Part shown: one piece after another, positions 9,533 to 17,119 of the stretch
Position numbering within the stretch: position 1 is the stretch's first letter
Layout of the letters: every line of letters begins with the position of its first letter
NCBI RefSeq assembly: GCF_000720635.1
Contig: NZ_JOCF01000041.1
Coordinates: 6,440-70,439, forward strand
Direction: 5' to 3'
Origin: Streptomyces sp. NRRL WC-3742
GTDB lineage: Bacteria; Actinomycetota; Actinomycetes; Streptomycetales; Streptomycetaceae
Length of the DNA: 64,000 nucleotides
Notes under the pieces: model-generated
Databases searched by the model: none
The model's input: the letters and a program-made list of their open reading frames with translations, nothing else
What the model was told of the DNA's origin: nothing
Translations under genes and position numbers: made by a program

Positions 9533-10936
9533 ATGACCGACACGCTTCGCCCGCCACAGTCCGTAGCCGCCACGGCGGCCGGGGCGGCCGCACCCCAGCA
9601 ACTCAAGCGCTCGATCGGCGTCGTGGGCGGGACCCTGCTCACGCTGTCCTGCGTCACCCCGGCCTCCACGCTGTTCGTGATCGTGCCGGAGCTCTTCGCC
9701 GGCATAGGCAGCGCCACCGCGCTGGCCATCGCGATCGGCACCGTCCTCTGTGTGGCCGTGGCCTTCTGCTACTCCGAGCTCGGCACGCTGATCCCCAGCG
9801 CCGGCGGCGAGTACGCGATGGTCGGCACCCTGGCCGGGCGGCTGATGGGCTGGCTGGTCTTCGTGCTCTCGCTGATCGTGGTGATGATCGTCCCCTCGGT
9901 CATCGCCCTCGGCACGGCCGCCTACCTCGCGCCCGTCCTGCACCTGGACAAGGCCATGACCGGCGCCGCCGTGATGCTGGCCGCCACCCTGGCCGGCCTG
10001 CTGGACCTGCGCGCCAACGCCTGGATCACCGGCGTCTTCCTCGTGCTGGAGGTCATCGCGGCCGGCGTGGTCTCGGTGCTCGGCTTCTCCCACGCCCACG
10101 GCGGGGCCCCGAGCCTGCTGCACGGCGTGGTCGCCGGGGACGCCGGCGCCACCACCACGGTGAGCGTGGGCGCGATCGTCGGGGCGATGGGCATCGCCCT
10201 GTTCATCACCCAGGGCTTCTCCACCGCCGTCTACCTCTCCGAGGAGATGGAGAACCCGCGCCGCAACGTCTCGCGCACCGTGCTGTGGACGCTCGGCATC
10301 TCCGCCGCGATCATCCTCGTCCCGGTCGTCGCGATCACCGTGGGCGCCCCCGACCTGCAGACCCTGACCTCCGGCGACCTGTCCGCGATGGTCACCGCCT
10401 GGAGCAACTCCGCGGTCGGCACCTTCATCAGCCTCTGCGTGGCGCTGGCCATCATCAACGCCGGCATCGTCATGGTCATCCAGAACTCCCGGGTGCTGTT
10501 CGCCTCCGCCCGCGACAAGGCGTGGCCGGAGCCGGTCAACAAGGCGTTCTCCACCCTGGGCCGCTTCGGCTCCCCGTGGGTCGCCACCCTGGCGGTGGGC
10601 CTGCCCGGCGCCGCGCTGTGCTTCGTCAAGGGCGAGCTGCTGAGCAACATCACCGGCGTCGCCGTCACCGGGATGTACCTGCTGGTCGCCGTCGCCGCGC
10701 TGCTGTCGCGCCGCGGCCACCACAAGCACGCCGCCGCCTGGCGGATGCCGCTGTGGCCCGTCATCCCGGCCGTGCTGGTCGCCGTCCTGCTGTACGTCAT
10801 GACCAAGCTGGACACCGAGCCCCTGCTGTGGACCGGCGGCATCACCGCCGCCGCCACCCTCTACTGGCTGTTCTACCTGCGCCCCCGGCAGGACACCCGC
10901 TGGGTGATCAGCCTCCCCGAGGACCAGCAGGGCTGA
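9533..10936 (+). CDS. APC-superfamily amino acid permease
   Basis: A 467-residue integral membrane protein with about twelve hydrophobic segments. It carries the amino acid-polyamine-organocation signature near the N-terminus (GVVGGTLLTLSCVTPASTLF) and the conserved PSAGGEYAMVG loop after helix 2. Such transporters take up amino acids or polyamines; the substrate cannot be inferred. The start is ATG at 9533 with GGAAG upstream; the frame stays open further upstream but without a better start. It lies inside the ESX locus between eccC and the convergent minus-strand sigma module. It may be an unrelated passenger, since no permease function is known in type VII secretion. Confidence 0.88.
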   Translation: MTDTLRPPQSVAATAAGAAAPQQLKRSIGVVGGTLLTLSCVTPASTLFVIVPELFAGIGSATALAIAIGTVLCVAVAFCYSELGTLIPSAGGEYAMVGTLAGRLMGWLVFVLSLIVVMIVPSVIALGTAAYLAPVLHLDKAMTGAAVMLAATLAGLLDLRANAWITGVFLVLEVIAAGVVSVLGFSHAHGGAPSLLHGVVAGDAGATTTVSVGAIVGAMGIALFITQGFSTAVYLSEEMENPRRNVSRTVLWTLGISAAIILVPVVAITVGAPDLQTLTSGDLSAMVTAWSNSAVGTFISLCVALAIINAGIVMVIQNSRVLFASARDKAWPEPVNKAFSTLGRFGSPWVATLAVGLPGAALCFVKGELLSNITGVAVTGMYLLVAVAALLSRRGHHKHAAAWRMPLWPVIPAVLVAVLLYVMTKLDTEPLLWTGGITAAATLYWLFYLRPRQDTRWVISLPEDQQG

Positions 10937-10981
10937 GCCCTCCCCCAGTCCCTCCCCCTCCCCCACACCTCCCCCCACACA

Positions 10982-11017
10982 GCGGTGCCCCGGGCCTCCC
11001 CCAGCCCGGGGCACCGC
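10982..11017. terminator. Bidirectional terminator
   Basis: A perfect 14-bp stem, GCGGTGCCCCGGGC (10982-10995) and GCCCGGGGCACCGC (11004-11017), has an eight-base loop. It lies between the convergent permease and membrane-protein genes, so it can serve both strands. Confidence 0.8.
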
Positions 11018-11033
11018 CGCGTTACGGGCGCGG

Positions 11034-12329
11034 CTACTTCTTGAGCTTCCAGAGCGGGCTGGCGGCGATCGCCTTCATCTGGTCGTCGGTCAGCACCGGA
11101 GCGGGGCGGGTGGCCGGCGTCTTCTGGGTGCCGCTGTTGAAGGAGCTGATCACCACCCGCAGGCCGTCGGGGTGCAGGGTGTCGACCGTCCACATGGCCG
11201 GGTTGCCGCCCTCCTGGCGGATCACCACCTTGACGCCGTCCGGCCCTGCCTCGACACCGCCGAACAGCTCGCCCTTGACGTCCTTGCTGCTGCTCCAGTC
11301 CTGCACGTTGAGCTGGACCAGCGACTTGCCCTTGCCGTCGTTCACGACGAAGTTGGCGTAGCCCAGGCCCTCGCCGGAGGTCTCCGTCTCCTGGAGGCCG
11401 GCCGGCAGCAGACCGGCGGTGACGGCCAGGATCTCCTTCGCCGTGTACTCCTTGCTGGTGTCGCGTACCTTGATCGGCTTGGGCTCGGCGATCGAGGCGA
11501 CGACCTTGTCCCAGGACCTGTCGGTCACGATCGCCTTCAGCTGCTCCGGCGACAGCGGCGGGTTCGGACGGCTGTCCGGCGAGTCCTTCTCCGCCGGGGA
11601 GTTCCACTCGGACAGCTCGATCTGGCGGCCGTCCTTGCCGATCAGCTTGGCGTTCCACCACTTGGTGCTGACGTGCCGGTCGGGGTACTCGTAGCCCTGG
11701 AGGATCGTCAGGGTGCCCCCGTCGGCCGTCGTGGTGGTGGCGCAGGCGTCGTACGGGACGAGCTTCCTGTCCGGGCAGGTGTTCTGCGAGCGGTTCGGGT
11801 TGTTCTCCGCCAGGCGGGTGATCGAGATGCCCATGGCGGCCTTGCCCTGGCCGTCGTCGAAGACCACCTGGGCCCCCGCGAAGCCGACCGCGTCCGGCTT
11901 GCCCGCCGGCGGCTCGGTGCCGCTGCCGTGGGCGTCGGTGGTCTGGCCGGCGGGCAGCAGCGCCTTGAAGGCGGCCAGCACCTCGTCGCCGCTGACGGGG
12001 GTCGCCTTCTTGGTGGCGGCCGCGGTGGAGGGCGCCGAGCCCGGGGTGATCCCGGAGGCGGCGGAGGCCGCCGGGGAGGCGGCGGCGACCACCGTGCCCT
12101 CGCTCTTCGCCTGGGTGCCGGTCAGGTAGAAGGCGCCGCCGCCCACCAGGGCCAGCGCGGCCGCGCCGCCGACCACCGCGGTGGCCGAACGGCGGCGCCA
12201 GCGGCGCCGGCCGCGCTCGTAGCCGCCCGCCACCAGGGCACCCTGGTCGGCCCGGCCGGGCTCGAAGCCCTCACCGGTGCGGCTCATCGCGACGATCAGA
12301 TCGTCTTCGAACTTCTCGGAATCGGACAT
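11034..12329 (-). CDS. Membrane-anchored protein with duplicated extracytoplasmic domain
   Basis: A 431-residue protein with a short, charged cytoplasmic N-terminus (1-48), one membrane segment (about 49-70), an Ala/Ser/Thr/Pro linker (about 78-112) and a large outer region. The outer region appears to be two related domains, about 113-274 and 297-428. The pattern LLPAG, V-DG-GK, DG-I/V and PLSPEQLKAIV...SWDK in the first is echoed by LLPAG, VNDGKGK, DGL and VLTDDQMKAIA...PLWK in the second. It lies 73 bases downstream of a SigE-family sigma gene, a position often held by membrane partners of such sigma factors. An anti-sigma role is possible, but no zinc-binding ZAS motif is present. Function unknown. 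Confidence 0.75.
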   Translation of the reverse strand: MSDSEKFEDDLIVAMSRTGEGFEPGRADQGALVAGGYERGRRRWRRRSATAVVGGAAALALVGGGAFYLTGTQAKSEGTVVAAASPAASAASGITPGSAPSTAAATKKATPVSGDEVLAAFKALLPAGQTTDAHGSGTEPPAGKPDAVGFAGAQVVFDDGQGKAAMGISITRLAENNPNRSQNTCPDRKLVPYDACATTTTADGGTLTILQGYEYPDRHVSTKWWNAKLIGKDGRQIELSEWNSPAEKDSPDSRPNPPLSPEQLKAIVTDRSWDKVVASIAEPKPIKVRDTSKEYTAKEILAVTAGLLPAGLQETETSGEGLGYANFVVNDGKGKSLVQLNVQDWSSSKDVKGELFGGVEAGPDGVKVVIRQEGGNPAMWTVDTLHPDGLRVVISSFNSGTQKTPATRPAPVLTDDQMKAIAASPLWKLKK

Positions 12330-12402
12330 GGTTGATCACCGTCTCCTCGGATCACGGATGGTGCGAGAGTGGATGACGACAGCAGGCTCGGCCGAACGGC
12401 GT

Positions 12403-12951
12403 TCAGCGGGCCGCGAGTTCGGCCAGCTCGTCGCCGAGCAGGGTGCGCAGCCGGGCCAGTGCCCGGGTGGTGCGGGTGCGGACGGCGCCGGAGGAGGCGC
12501 GCATCGTCTCGGCGGTCTCCTCGACACTGCGGTCCTCCCAGTAGCGCAGCACCAGGACGGCCCGGTCCTTGGCCGGGAGCCGTCCGAGGGCCTCGATCAG
12601 GGTCAGCCGCAGGGCGCTGTCCGCGTCCTCCCGCCCCTGCGGCTCCGGCAGGTCGCCGGTGGGGCGCTCGCCGCTGGAGCGGCGGCGCTGCTGGGACAGG
12701 AAGACCCGCACCATCACGGTGTGGGTGTAGGCCGCCGGATTGTCGATCCGGCCCCGGCCTCCGGTGAACGCGCTGCGGCGCCACAGCACGTACATCCGGC
12801 TGAGGGCCTCCTGCACGAGGTCCTCGGCGTAGTGGGTGTCACCGCTGGTGAGCAGGCAGGCCGAGCGGTAGAGGTGGGAGGTTCGGCTGGAGACGAGTTC
12901 CAGGAACTCGGCGTCCTTGGCCTCCCGGCCGCCGCCTTTGATCCACCCCAT
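12403..12951 (-). CDS. SigE-family ECF RNA polymerase sigma factor
   Basis: A 182-residue alternative sigma factor. Region 2 (about 14-85) includes CLLTSGDTHYAEDLVQEALSR, which matches the -10-binding and core-binding helices. Region 4 (about 118-175) includes ALGRLPAKDRAVLVLRYWED and a helix-turn-helix, SVEETAETMRASSGAVRTR. These features match the actinobacterial SigE-family proteins that are usually followed by a gene for a single-pass membrane protein, as here. The start is ATG. Its promoter region holds the palindrome CACGTCTAGGACGTG. Its place within the ESX locus, downstream of mycP on the same strand, suggests but does not prove a link to secretion or envelope stress. Confidence 0.9.
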   Translation of the reverse strand: MGWIKGGGREAKDAEFLELVSSRTSHLYRSACLLTSGDTHYAEDLVQEALSRMYVLWRRSAFTGGRGRIDNPAAYTHTVMVRVFLSQQRRRSSGERPTGDLPEPQGREDADSALRLTLIEALGRLPAKDRAVLVLRYWEDRSVEETAETMRASSGAVRTRTTRALARLRTLLGDELAELAAR

Positions 12952-12989
12952 GCCTTCGCTCCCCCGCCGTCCGTGCCCCCACGCTCTGA

Positions 12990-13004
12990 CACGTCTAGGA
13001 CGTG
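12990..13004. promoter_or_regulatory. Palindrome upstream of sigma factor gene
   Basis: The perfect inverted repeat CACGTC-TAG-GACGTG is centred 46 bases upstream of the sigma factor start, between mycP and the sigma gene. It could be an operator or lie within the promoter. No regulator can be assigned. Confidence 0.4.
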
Positions 13005-13048
13005 GTGAGCGGCGGCCGGTGTTACAGACCCGTTCGGCCCTGTTCCGC

Positions 13049-14326
13049 TCAGCCTTGTTCGGAGGAGCGCCGACGGTGGTCGCGCAGCACCACGCCGCCG
13101 CCGATCAGCAGGGCGACCAGCAGCGCGCCGACGCCGAGCACGTACGTCGCGGTGCGCCCGTCCCGGTCGGCCTGGGTCTCACCGAGGCCCACCGGCTGCG
13201 GCACGATCGGCGCGGCCGCCAGCTGCACGGGAGCGTCCTCGACGGGCGCGGACGGCGGGTCCGCGGGCGCCTTGGTGACGGCCTTGACCGGGTCGACCAC
13301 GCCCCAGCCGATGAAGCGGTTCGGGCCGCGCTCGGTGCGCTGGGCGGTCTGCTCGATCCGGGCGCGCACCTGGGCGGGGCTCCACTTCGGATGGGCGCCG
13401 ACGAGCAGCGCGGCCAGCCCGGAGACGTACGGGGCGGCGAAGCTGGTGCCGTTGTCCACGCACTGGCCGCCGCCGGGGACGGTGGAGAGCATGTTGACGC
13501 CGGGCGCCGCGACCTTCACGAAGGCGCCGTACTGGGAGAACGGCGCGCGCTCGTTGTTGCGGTCGGAGGCGCCGACCGCCAGGACGGTCGGGAAGGCGGC
13601 CGGGTAGGTGTCGCCCTCCTTGCCGTCGTTGCCGGTGGAGGCGACGACCACGGCGTTCCTCTGCTCGGCGTACTGGACGGCCGCCAGGAGGTCCGCGTAG
13701 CCGCCGAAGCGGGTGTCGCCCGCGCCGCGCACGTCCTGCGAGATGTTGATGACCCTGGCGCCGCTGTCGACCGCCTCGTGGATGGCCGCGACCAGGGAGG
13801 CGACGTCGCCGTTGCCCTCGGCGTCGTTCTGCCGGATCGAACGGATCTGGGCCATCGGGGCCAGCCCGACGAACCCGGAGGAGGGGATCCTGCGGGCGGC
13901 GATGATGCCGGCCACCTTGGTGCCGTGGCCGACCGGGTCGTCCGTGGACTTTCCCTCGACCGGCTGCTTGGTCTCCTTGTTGACCAGCAGGTTGCGGCCC
14001 TCGACGACCGCGTCCTTCAGCTGCGGGTTGCGGACGTCCACGCCGGTGTCGATGACGGCGACCGTCACGCCCTCGCCCTTGGGCTTGCCCTCGCCCACGG
14101 GCTTGTCGTCCTGCCACAGCTCGTCCAGCAGCAGCCGCTGCAGGGACCAGGGGACGGTCGGCACGTCCGGGGCGGGCTTGGGGCAGTCGCCCGCGGCGGC
14201 TATGCCCGGGCCGTCCGCGTGCGCGGGGGCGGCGAGCGGGCCGCCCAGCACTGCGAGCGCGGCCAGTGCCGCGGCGGCCCTGCGGTAGCCGTGTCCGGAC
14301 ACCCTGCCACTCCTCATGTCGTCCAC
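13049..14326 (-). CDS. mycP: Type VII secretion-associated serine protease mycosin
   Basis: A 425-residue subtilisin-like (S8) protease with a Sec signal peptide ending near AHA-D (residue 37-38) and a C-terminal membrane anchor (about 388-410) followed by arginines. The catalytic triad is intact: D93 in VIDTGVD, H134 in GHGTKVAG and S295 in GTSFAAPYVSG, with the oxyanion Asn in STGND (about 233). Mycosins sit at the outer face of the membrane, process ESX substrates and stabilise the secretion complex. The longest start is GTG at 14326; an ATG three codons later (14317) has a better-placed GGGG and may be the real start. It is followed by the sigma gene and preceded by two WXG100 genes. Confidence 0.95.
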   Translation of the reverse strand: MDDMRSGRVSGHGYRRAAAALAALAVLGGPLAAPAHADGPGIAAAGDCPKPAPDVPTVPWSLQRLLLDELWQDDKPVGEGKPKGEGVTVAVIDTGVDVRNPQLKDAVVEGRNLLVNKETKQPVEGKSTDDPVGHGTKVAGIIAARRIPSSGFVGLAPMAQIRSIRQNDAEGNGDVASLVAAIHEAVDSGARVINISQDVRGAGDTRFGGYADLLAAVQYAEQRNAVVVASTGNDGKEGDTYPAAFPTVLAVGASDRNNERAPFSQYGAFVKVAAPGVNMLSTVPGGGQCVDNGTSFAAPYVSGLAALLVGAHPKWSPAQVRARIEQTAQRTERGPNRFIGWGVVDPVKAVTKAPADPPSAPVEDAPVQLAAAPIVPQPVGLGETQADRDGRTATYVLGVGALLVALLIGGGVVLRDHRRRSSEQG

Positions 14327-14419
14327 CCCGTGTCGCGCGTCGGGGGCGGGCGCCCGTGAACCGGGTACCCACCCCCTGTCGTCGTTCCCGCCCGGGCTAC
14401 CCGATCAGCCCTGGCCGGA

Positions 14420-14713
14420 TCAGCCCTGCCAGAGCTTGGCGTTGGCGTCCTCGGTGTTCTTGTAGCTCAGCGCGGCCTGGTCCAGCGAGGTGGCGATCTG
14501 CCCGCAGACGGTCTGGATGTGCGCGGCCTTGGTGTCCCACTGCGTCTGGTGGGCCTGGTAGCCCTCCTGGGCCGCGCCCTGCCAGCTGGCGGCGATGCGC
14601 TTGACGTCGCCCTTGAGGTCGTTGAGCAGGTGGTCGATCCGGGAGGCGACGCCCTTCACCTCCTCGGCGGCGTGGTGGACGGTCTGGAAGTTGACGAGGA
14701 TGTGGTCGGTCAC
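14420..14713 (-). CDS. WXG100 family ESX substrate (EsxB-like by position)
   Basis: A 97-residue WXG100 protein: a helix, the WQG turn at about residues 44-46, a second helix, and the C-terminal export motif YxxxE (YKNTE, near residue 84). Such proteins are secreted by type VII systems as helical hairpin dimers with a partner WXG100 protein, here the gene just upstream. It lacks a signal peptide, as expected. Its start is ATG, with GGGAGAA upstream. The A/B naming of the two genes follows gene order in other streptomycetes and is tentative. The sequence GATCAGCCCTG near its stop is repeated just downstream and again at the end of the partner gene. Confidence 0.93.
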   Translation of the reverse strand: MTDHILVNFQTVHHAAEEVKGVASRIDHLLNDLKGDVKRIAASWQGAAQEGYQAHQTQWDTKAAHIQTVCGQIATSLDQAALSYKNTEDANAKLWQG

Positions 14714-14801
14714 GATGTTCTCCCTGGACGAGGATCGGGCGCCGGCGATGGAGGACGCCCGGTGGAGCGGGGGTGCGGACGAATGCGGACGGGTGCGGCG
14801 A

Positions 14802-15110
14802 TCAGCCCTGGGCGCCGGTGAACTGCTGCGCCTGCTCGGCCTCGGTGCGCGCGTACTGCTGGGTCGTCCGCTCGATCGCTTCCTGGATCGCGTGCAGGGA
14901 CGCGTTCAGCGCCTTCACGTCCTCGGTGAACGAGTGCTGCAGGTTCTTGTAGGCGGTCGCCGCCTGGCCCTGCCAGCCGCCGGTGATGTTGCTGACCGTG
15001 TTGATGAGCTTCGTCTGCTCCTGCTGGATCTTCTGGATCGCCTCACCGATCCGCTTGGCGAAAGCGGTCATCTCCTGCGCGGTCATCGTGAACTGGCCCG
15101 AACCCGACAT
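14802..15110 (-). CDS. WXG100 family ESX substrate (EsxA-like by position)
   Basis: A 102-residue WXG100 protein with the WQG turn at residues 46-48 between two predicted helices. It has a C-terminal YxxxE export motif (YARTE, about residues 87-91). It is the first gene of the esx pair and probably heterodimerises with the product of the next gene, 88 bases downstream. The start is ATG with GGGGGA upstream. The gene has its own well-spaced promoter-like sequence (TTGGGT-17-TACAGT) and a palindrome in the leader, which suggests regulation of the substrate pair separately from the membrane components. Confidence 0.94.
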   Translation of the reverse strand: MSGSGQFTMTAQEMTAFAKRIGEAIQKIQQEQTKLINTVSNITGGWQGQAATAYKNLQHSFTEDVKALNASLHAIQEAIERTTQQYARTEAEQAQQFTGAQG

Positions 15111-15172
15111 GCTCCACGTCCCCCATGAGAAACATCCTGTGTACGGACGGGCCGGGAGTGGCCTGCCCGCAG

Positions 15173-15188
15173 CATCACCCTGGTGATG
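15173..15188. promoter_or_regulatory. Palindrome in the esx leader
   Basis: CATCACC-CT-GGTGATG is a perfect 7-2-7 inverted repeat immediately downstream of the predicted esx transcription start. It could be an operator that blocks initiation or a small leader hairpin. Confidence 0.45.
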
Positions 15189-15197
15189 TCCAGGAGC

Positions 15198-15226
15198 ACT
15201 GTAGTCGGCATACGCAGCTCACCCAA
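15198..15226 (-). promoter_or_regulatory. Candidate esx promoter
   Basis: Read on the minus strand, TTGGGT (15226-15221) and TACAGT (15203-15198) are separated by exactly 17 bases, matching the vegetative-type consensus. The predicted start lies near 15191, about 80 bases before the first WXG100 gene. Confidence 0.55.
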
Positions 15227-15290
15227 CACAGTTGCTCCGGCAGTTACCAGACCATGACACAGGGCCAACTCCGTTGCCCAGAGCGGTCGG

Positions 15291-16952
15291 TCAGGCGTTC
15301 TGGGGCTGCGCCGCGCCCTTGGCGGTGAGCGGCGGACCGGCCGGCACCAGGTTCGACCACCTGAGCGGTACGGGCAGCGGCTGGAGGCCCTGGTAGCCCA
15401 GCCTCGCCTGGTTGCCGCCCGGCTCGTCCTGCTGCGGCGCCGGCTGCTGCTGATCGCCCGCGACCGGCGTGGGTGCGGCCGAACTCGGCTTCGCCGTCGG
15501 CGACTTGGCGCCACCGGAGGGAGCGGTCGGCCCGTCGCCGTTGGAGGGCACCGAGTAGCGCAGCCCGGTCTCGGTGATCAGGAAGTCCGTGCCGGAGCCG
15601 CCCGCGGAGGCGTCCACCGCGCGGTAGAACAGGCCGTGACCGGGCGTCACGTAGGCGGCGCCGGCGCCGTTGTTGTACGGCGCCGGGTACGCGGGCCCCG
15701 CCCAGACGCTGCGCCGGTCCGTCCTCCCGTCCTCGGCGACGCCGTCGTAGGTGCTGCACACCACCTGGCGGCGCCGGTCCTCCTGCGGGTCCTTCCAGTT
15801 GTTCACCGGCGCCCCGGTCCGCAGCGGCCAGTCGTCCCCCGTGCCGGGCAGTTTGACGTCGCTCCCGCGCAGGGACTGGTCGGCCGGGGTCATCGCGTCG
15901 CTGCGCGGCTGCTTGTCCTGGTCGTACTTGTAGAGCATCCCGTAGGCCGGGTTCTGCCGGATCAGCTCCGCCTGGAACGCGGTGATCACGTACAGCTGGT
16001 CCTTGCCGACGACGTAGTGGCGGTCCTGGTAGTGCACCAGGCGCCCGACCTTGCGGTCCGCCAGGTTGTCCAGCTCCACCCGGGAGTTGGCGCCCTGGGT
16101 GTCGCCCACCTCCTTGACGTCCGGGAAGGTGATCGGGGTGCCGGGCACCAGCGTCTCCAGCCACTCCCGCTTGACCCGCTGCGGCACCGCGTTGGGCCCG
16201 AACACGGCCGTGACCAGCGACTTCCGCTCCACGTCGCCCGACTGCGGCCCGATCTCGTGCCGACGGCCCTGGGCGTCCACCAGGAACACCGGCGCGGCGC
16301 CCTGGCCCTGGGCCGAACCCGCCGACACCTGCTGGTCGTCCGCCTGCTGCACCAGCAGCAGCTGGTCCGGGGCGAGCATGCGGTCCCTGGCCGCCAGCGC
16401 CGCCGCGTCCTGACCGGCCGCCACGAACACCGCCTGGTTGACGGTCGCCTGCTTGTCGTCCGAGCCCGGGCGGTCGCAGACCGACCACTTCATCGACTGG
16501 CCGGCGTTGTCCTTGCTCGGCAACTTGTCCGGCGCATACGGGATCCCGATCGTCGGACCGTGGTTCGGGTAGCGGTCCAGCACGTCGTCGTCGACCACCA
16601 CCACCTTGGCGTCGGCGGGCAGCACCAGCCGCGCCGAGGACATGTTCAACACCTGGTGCAGCCGCTTCGTCCTCCCGTCCGGGTCCGTCAGGATCACGTA
16701 CCGGGTGGTCGACTTCTTGCCCTGGATGATGGCCTTGCCCTCGTCCCAGTGCAGCGGCGCGCTCGGCTTGAACACCCCCCAGACGCCGAAGCCGGCCACG
16801 ATCAGCGTCCCCGCCAGGACACTCGGCAGCACCGCCTTGACCGGCCGCGGCGCGTCCTCGTCGCTGCCGCCGCCGGAGGGCAGCAGGAAGGCCCCCACCG
16901 TGCGCTTCCTGGCGAAGGTGTACGCGTTCAGCTCGTCCCGGCGCGATGCCAT
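15291..16952 (-). CDS. eccB: Type VII secretion protein EccB
   Basis: A 553-residue EccB. The N-terminus (ASRRDELNAYTFARKRTVGAF) is the conserved cytoplasmic segment that contacts the rest of the ESX membrane complex. One membrane helix follows (about 41-61) and then a large extracytoplasmic domain of R1-type repeats, with a conserved cysteine pair (WSVCDR and VVCSTYDG). The C-terminus has a Ser/Pro/Gln-rich stretch before a final conserved segment. The start is ATG at 16952 with GGGGGA upstream; the frame extends 39 codons further without family similarity. It is divergent from eccE across a 167-base promoter region and lies upstream of the esx pair on the same strand. Confidence 0.95.
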   Translation of the reverse strand: MASRRDELNAYTFARKRTVGAFLLPSGGGSDEDAPRPVKAVLPSVLAGTLIVAGFGVWGVFKPSAPLHWDEGKAIIQGKKSTTRYVILTDPDGRTKRLHQVLNMSSARLVLPADAKVVVVDDDVLDRYPNHGPTIGIPYAPDKLPSKDNAGQSMKWSVCDRPGSDDKQATVNQAVFVAAGQDAAALAARDRMLAPDQLLLVQQADDQQVSAGSAQGQGAAPVFLVDAQGRRHEIGPQSGDVERKSLVTAVFGPNAVPQRVKREWLETLVPGTPITFPDVKEVGDTQGANSRVELDNLADRKVGRLVHYQDRHYVVGKDQLYVITAFQAELIRQNPAYGMLYKYDQDKQPRSDAMTPADQSLRGSDVKLPGTGDDWPLRTGAPVNNWKDPQEDRRRQVVCSTYDGVAEDGRTDRRSVWAGPAYPAPYNNGAGAAYVTPGHGLFYRAVDASAGGSGTDFLITETGLRYSVPSNGDGPTAPSGGAKSPTAKPSSAAPTPVAGDQQQPAPQQDEPGGNQARLGYQGLQPLPVPLRWSNLVPAGPPLTAKGAAQPQNA

Positions 16953-17000
16953 GTGCTCGTCGTCCCCCTTGTCGGACTTGCCTGCCGCACCTGCCCCTTG

Positions 17001-17030
17001 TCGGACCGTCGGACCCGAACCCTCTACGAT
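17001..17030 (+). promoter_or_regulatory. Candidate eccE promoter
   Basis: TCGGAC (17001-17006) and TACGAT (17025-17030) are 18 bases apart, about 90 bases before the eccE start, in the spacer shared with divergent eccB. Confidence 0.4.
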
Positions 17031-17119
17031 GCGGCAGCGGACGGTGAGTACGGTACGGGTACGGTCCACGAACCAGCCAGCCGGGCCGCGACAACCGAGT
17101 CAGAGAGGGCCACCGGGGG

